Source: Terfezia claveryi
Taxonomy: Eukaryota; Ascomycota; Pezizomycetes; Pezizales; Pezizaceae
NCBI GenBank assembly: GCA_015179025.1
Contig: WHUX01000193.1
Location: forward strand, 1 to 64,000
DNA length: 64,000 nucleotides
Direction: 5' to 3'
Made by a program: the position numbers and the translations under genes. Position 1 is the stretch's first letter, and the number at the start of each line of letters is the position of its first letter. Below the pieces are notes generated by a model that did not search any database, had not been told where the DNA came from, and saw only the letters and a program-made list of their open reading frames with translations. This document shows, piece by piece, positions 59,234 through 64,000 of the stretch.

Positions 59234-59893
59234 TCAATTGTGCTGTAGATTTATAGTCAAGCAAAATTCGGAAAATAAACCGGTGATAATACAAATATTT
59301 CGTGAACACCACCCACCTTGCATAGCCGGGTTTTTCAGATCCATTGCCATTTCGTATCGAACGACATGGGCATCACCCAATCTCGCAGTCATAATTTTAT
59401 GGTTCTTGTCAAATAAAGCCAATGGAATTCCAGCATACACGGCGCAGGGCTCTCCATGAAATGAACTTATTACATGTAATTCATACTCCATTGTAATTTT
59501 TTTTTTCTTTTAAAAAAATCATCGTGGTTTTTTCTAGATAATGGAGTTGAGCTTAGCACCTGGATTCCCTTCATAGTAAACCCACCCTTTATCACCCCCC
59601 TCACACCACCATTGCTCCAAGGCCCTCTTCACGACTATACCGAGTTCCCTCTTCCAGTTCCCGATTGAGAGACCATTCATTTGGCTTAAGTCTGTAACCA
59701 ACTCACTAGCAGCTAGTGCATGTGCTCTGGCCTTTACCCACTGATCTATTACTGCTTTTTGGACATCAATGCCATTTGGATGTATTGGTCTTTGGGCTGT
59801 TTCGTGGGTGTATATAAGACCACCGTGCTCTGCAACCTTTTGGTGAAGTTGAGAGGTGAGATGCATAAGAACCTGAACGGAAGGAGAAGTCAT
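59234..59893 (-). CDS. Two adjacent coding-looking minus-strand ORFs, unknown
   Basis: ORF 1 (59893-59534, 119 codons, ATG start) is helical and ends GWVYYEGNPG. ORF 2 (59491-59234, 85 codons, ATG start) includes ALFDKNHKIMTARLGDAHVVRYEMA. They are separated by 42 bases of A/T runs on the same strand. Composition and continuity look more coding than their surroundings. They may be two exons: a GTGCTA donor at 59559 and a GGAG acceptor ending at 59452 give an in-frame 108-bp intron. They may also be separate small genes or a fragment of an integrated foreign element. I recognise neither protein. Confidence 0.3.
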
Positions 59894-62800
59894 AATTGCG
59901 TTTCAAAAAAGCTTAGATGTTACGGGATGCCTAGGCATGGCAGCTCTTAGAAACATTTATATGTTCTGAGTGAGGGCCATGGTTGGCTTAATTATGTCAA
60001 GATCAGTTGTCATGGCCATGTCATTGTGACCATGGTTGATATCCAATCATTCAAGGGATTCAGGTTCATACTTATGATGGCTAATTATGGCAGAGCTAAG
60101 AAACTCCTGACCATGTTATAGAAACTGAGTCCCGGGCCCGTATAAAAAATATTTTCTCGTCATAGGAAACTTTCTTAGATATTTGCTTAATAATACATAT
60201 CAAATTGCATGTTTATTTTATCGAAATGGTGTTTAAAGGTTCACCTCAGCGGACCCCCACGCTGAGCAGTGTCTGGCCCTGAACTGTGCACGTGACTCTG
60301 GATACCTATTAGTTCTATAATTTGTGGCTTGGATAGACCAAAAAAATTATGGTTACTGCATCCTGGATGGACGGCGCCGAGTCCTAACTTGTCAGACTTG
60401 CTCCCCAGAATACCTTCCCATCCAGTATGATATGCTCTGGCGATGTTATTTTGTATCAATCACATACATTAGGTAGATACATATATCATTATGAGGCTTA
60501 TACATCGACAAGGCTGCCTATCCTGGTTAGTAGCACACTCTACATTACCAAGTTGAGCTAGCGCGTCCCAATTCGGTCCTCTTGTCATACGCAATGAGTC
60601 AACCAAAATAGAGATAATGCTATACGATAGATTGGGATATTCACGCTTGTGGATAGGTCAACACATAACACTCATATTGAGGAGTATTTCTGGTCAAGGT
60701 GAATTTCGATTAAACGTGTATAATTCTAGGACATTAGTCTGGCGTTTTTACAAACAAAAGCGCCACTTTTCGATAGAGTGCCAAAAAAAAAAAAACGCCA
60801 TAAATTCTGCTAATATCAGAATGCTCTTGGACTGGTATTTCATTGGCTGGCGGCCTTAGAACATGGTGTTGTCATATAAATATGTATGGGAAGGTACTTG
60901 TCAACCACATTATAAACTTCTGGGTTTTTCAACATAGAGCATTTTCAATTTATAGAGCATCGGTCTTGAGTTCTTGATAGTAACTAAATCTTAGATCTTT
61001 GGGTGAATGGTGTTGGTAGGGTTTTAGTATTTTCGCAAACTTGGCTTGTTTTGGTGTAAAAACGACAAAGAGAAAAGACTAATGGCACGGAACTATATAT
61101 GTGGTTAGATATTCTTGTAGTGACCTCTGTTACATTATAGCTCTCTCTAATGCCAGTGTAACCTCAGTATTACTCCCAGTATTACTCCATCCGATATTCG
61201 CCCCCGTAATTAACCTATATACCTGATAGAATGAAGGGGAAAGGTATTTATTTCCACGCCCTCATTGGGTAGACACAATCCACATAATTCTAGCAGTACC
61301 AGGAGTGGGATTTTACGTGCCATAAGCGACGCATTTAGTGTAGTTCAAGACGCAACTACTTCCCTCCATCTAGTCTCCGTCCCGTTTTTTTACCGTAATT
61401 AAATACCAGGATAAAACCAATGCTCGTACTTGTCCCATACACAAACGATCATACTCGCTCATGGTTGCAAAAGTAATGTTTTACTTTAACCTCTTTTCTT
61501 AACCAAGGCTCGTGGAAATAATACAAAATCTATTTTCATGGTGTGCTATGGGCTCGTTCACTTTCCCTTTTTGATAACACACCCTTGTGGATAGAATATT
61601 ATCAAATGCAGACTGCTATAGACTCTTCTTTCAGGTTTAACGTAATGACGAGATCGTACGCATAAGAGCAGACAGCTCAAAGTTTCTTTGAGTCGCAGTT
61701 CATTACGCCCTCCCGAAAATGACGTAGTCCATTTTAAGCTGGAACCTCCACCTGGATGTATGTGTGGGACTTGCTGCGTACTCATGCATGTTCGCAGGCA
61801 TGGAACCCTTTGGAATCCCACCAGTATCTATAGTACTCCTAATTTGTATAGAAAAATATATACGCGTATCTCACCGTGATATCGATGCAAAGACGCGCTC
61901 CAGATACTGGTTTTAGTTATAATCTATTTGGTGGCAGCCTTGAGGACTCAATATAACGATATATTACTGCGGCTTACAGACGAGACTTTGGCTAGTCCGT
62001 TGACTACAAAAACTTACTGAAGAGGTTACTCCGCCGCGACACATACAGAAAACAAGACACGTGATCACCGTAAGGCAGAAATTTGTTAAACCATAATGAC
62101 AAAGGGATTTGATATAAAAGGGAATGACGAGAACTTCCAAACCACAGCGCAAGGCAGTCATATATACGCGTTCCCCAACACTACACTCCAGGGCATATGA
62201 GTACTGTAATGAGGATTAAAAAAACCAGAAAAAAATACCTACACTCCATTACCCATACACAAGACGTCACCTACCTCCTACGATATCCCTTTTGATTTCT
62301 TTCATGATTCAGTACTCGCAGTCAAGTTGTTCTAAGCTATGGCAAGTGACCGCATTTCTGGAATGATTATTCAACTATAGGGCCGGTCTCTATCCTTCTT
62401 CCGCCGCGATAGAAACAAAGATATAAGGAAAGAGGAAATCCCATTCGCTCCATCAGAACCGTCCTGTTCCACCACTTTCCACACCTTCCCGCAACACTCT
62501 TGACCCATAACACCGCTTCTTCCCACCGCCTACCTTTCCCGTGCCTGCTGATCCGAGGGCATTGTAAGGTGAACCGCGTTTTGGATGATCCCGTATTCGC
62601 AGAAGGAATCCACTGACTCTCCGATCTCGTAGGTATGTCCATGCTCTCTGCTGTCCTGAATAGGTGAGGCCCTTCACTGCTCGGTTCTCCCATCCTAGGT
62701 GCCTCTGTTTGGAGTGGATCGGAAAGGCCTGGCGCATTCCGACCGGTGTTCCAATACCAGGCCTGCAGGCCTCAAATCCACTTTCACTTTCCGATCCTCA

Positions 62801-63670
62801 ATGCTGCTTGGGCTTTTCGATATGCTAGGTACCCCACTTGGGCCTTTCACCGACATTGAGATTTTCCTGTTCCCATTAGCTCCCGGACAAGGGGATCAAT
62901 TCACTGCTCACTAATTAGGCTTGTTGACAGAGGATCCGGCCTGACAGCGCCTCTCCCACCTATGGCGGTCCATAGCATCTCCGCATCCATGATTGTGACA
63001 AATTTTCCCAAGGACGCCTCTGGCGCCCAGGTGGACGCGGCCGCATCTCCCATCTGAGAATTTCTCCACACTGGAGATGTACAAGTCCATGACCCACACG
63101 TCAGTTGCGTACTCTTGGGCGGTTCTTCCCACTGAGATCCATCCACGTCAATTCCGGCTCCTCTTCGATGACTTGCCAAGTTATCCGCTTCCATACTGGT
63201 TTCGTGGCATGTCATACTTACACCGAAGCCGCCATGGGGATCCTCTTTCTGTCTATTGTCTCCGCACCGATACCCAACTTCTCTCATACCAGTCACAATT
63301 TCAAGCCCCTTGTGGGAACCATGGTTATTGCCCCCTCCCTCCGAGGTTGGCCTAGACAACCGTCTTTGGAACTATGAAGGGCGCCTCTAAAGAGGCAAGT
63401 GTGGGTACAGTCACAGTGACGAGAACCTCCATCTCGAGGGCACGTAGTTTTTCTTAAAATTTTTTATAGAGAACTCGCATGTAAATTGGAATCTTGGGGG
63501 TACTATGAATCTTGGTGTTGAGGTTTCATATGCTAGGTAACTATAGGGTAAGTGTTTGATCCACAAGGATGTTCCAAAGGTGTATGTACTCACACTAGTT
63601 AGGAAAGATGTCCAACAATTGGGGATCAAAAAACACTATAAAACCTGAAAGATAGTACCCTGACAATCAA
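59894..63670. other. Gene-poor stretch
   Basis: A minus-strand open segment at 60459-60241 lies upstream of the ORF pair and may or may not be related. 62400-63370 is GC-richer, with open segments on both strands and a GTAAGT donor-like site near 63210 on the minus strand. I could not assemble a gene there. Confidence 0.4.
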
Positions 63671-63677
63671 TTTCTCC

Positions 63678-64000
63678 TAGGCCTGGGCACGAGACGAGAC
63701 ATCTCGAGACTAAGTCTCGAGACTTACGAGACGAGACGTCTCGAGACACTTCGGCAAAAGTCTCGAGACGTCTCGAGACAGTTCGGTAAAAGTCTCGAGA
63801 AAGTCTCGAGACTTTTTGTGAAAATTTTTCATTGGCTGCGAAAACTTTTCAGTGGCTGCGAAGATCTTTTCATGGATTGCGACAATCAGTTTAGCAGCCT
63901 ACGATAGCCTTCGCTTCTATATATGTGTTAGTCGGTACTTAAAGGTAGCGATTCCTTCTTCTCTTTCTCCCTTCATTATACTCTTTCTCCACTCATTATC
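63678..64000 (+). mobile_element. Possible hAT-like transposon terminus with CTCGAG palindrome cluster
   Basis: TAGGCCTGGGCAC at 63678-63690 resembles the TAGGGCTGGGCA-type terminal repeats of many hAT transposons. Immediately inside are seven copies of TCTCGAGA in 110 bp (63702-63811), many as GTCTCGAGAC. Three ~21-bp units of the CTTTTCAxTGGxTGCGA type then follow at about 63825-63890. Dense subterminal motifs like these often bind hAT transposases. The other end and any transposase lie outside the window, and no 8-bp duplication could be tested, so the class is a hypothesis. Confidence 0.4.
63702..63811. repeat. Seven TCTCGAGA palindromes in 110 bp
   Basis: Copies start at 63702, 63715, 63739, 63761, 63771, 63793 and 63804. 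Intervening GAGACGAGAC units (63691, 63728) and (C)TTCGG(C/T)AAAAG spacers recur, so the whole block is a structured array rather than chance. Confidence 0.95.

Noticed and set aside
62367..63377. Genes on either strand in the GC-richer patch
   Set aside because: Open frames exist on both strands, but none shows domains or a consistent exon chain.
63702..63811. CRISPR-like array
   Set aside because: The units are short palindromes with irregular spacing of 10-24 bp and no unique spacers, in a eukaryotic genome.

Overview
This window looks like a repeat-rich, gene-poor stretch of a filamentous ascomycete genome. The host-type genes belong to families typical of fungi: sulfiredoxin, an HNH-domain protein, a Pth11-like rhodopsin-fold membrane protein, a HET-type protein and a BCS1-like AAA ATPase. 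Introns are short with GT-AG ends. Between the genes lie thousands of bases of AT-rich sequence plus LTR-retrotransposon layers of different ages. The gene families and repeat load would fit a truffle-like Pezizomycete, but that is inference, not a sequence match.

Layout. 1-7852: a decayed plus-strand Ty3/gypsy chromovirus. Its 3' LTR is split by a second, nearly complete, minus-strand chromovirus of the same family at 1344-7675 (560-bp LTRs, CCCAG target-site duplication). 7853-9380: an LTR-like remnant and empty sequence. 9487-12328: two plus-strand host genes, sulfiredoxin and an HNH protein with an acidic tail. 13885-18190: decayed Ty1/copia elements and a Ty3 integrase scrap. 18903-20506: a seven-exon minus-strand gene of unknown family, assembled here from frame-consistent splice sites. 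20690-22680: a relic of a different Ty3 lineage. 25088-27133: a minus-strand rhodopsin-fold receptor-like gene.

27-38 kb is almost empty apart from an intact tRNA-derived SINE at 36194-36526. 38649-40289 is an intronless HET-type gene. 41.7-43.3 kb carries transposon remnants, one resembling GIN/KRBA2-type integrases with a cysteine-rich tail. Two solo LTRs of one copia-like family, each with a 5-bp target-site duplication, lie at 44408-44702 and 53684-53975. 50409-53180 is a three-exon BCS1-like gene. 54-63.6 kb is mostly unannotatable, with one pair of coding-looking ORFs at 59234-59893. The window ends inside what may be a hAT-like transposon terminus packed with CTCGAG palindromes.

The host genes form no evident pathway. 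The coherent story is repeat dynamics: nested insertion, decay dominated by transitions, solo-LTR formation and SINE retroposition around a few scattered genes. All calls were made by reading the sequence, with no database search.
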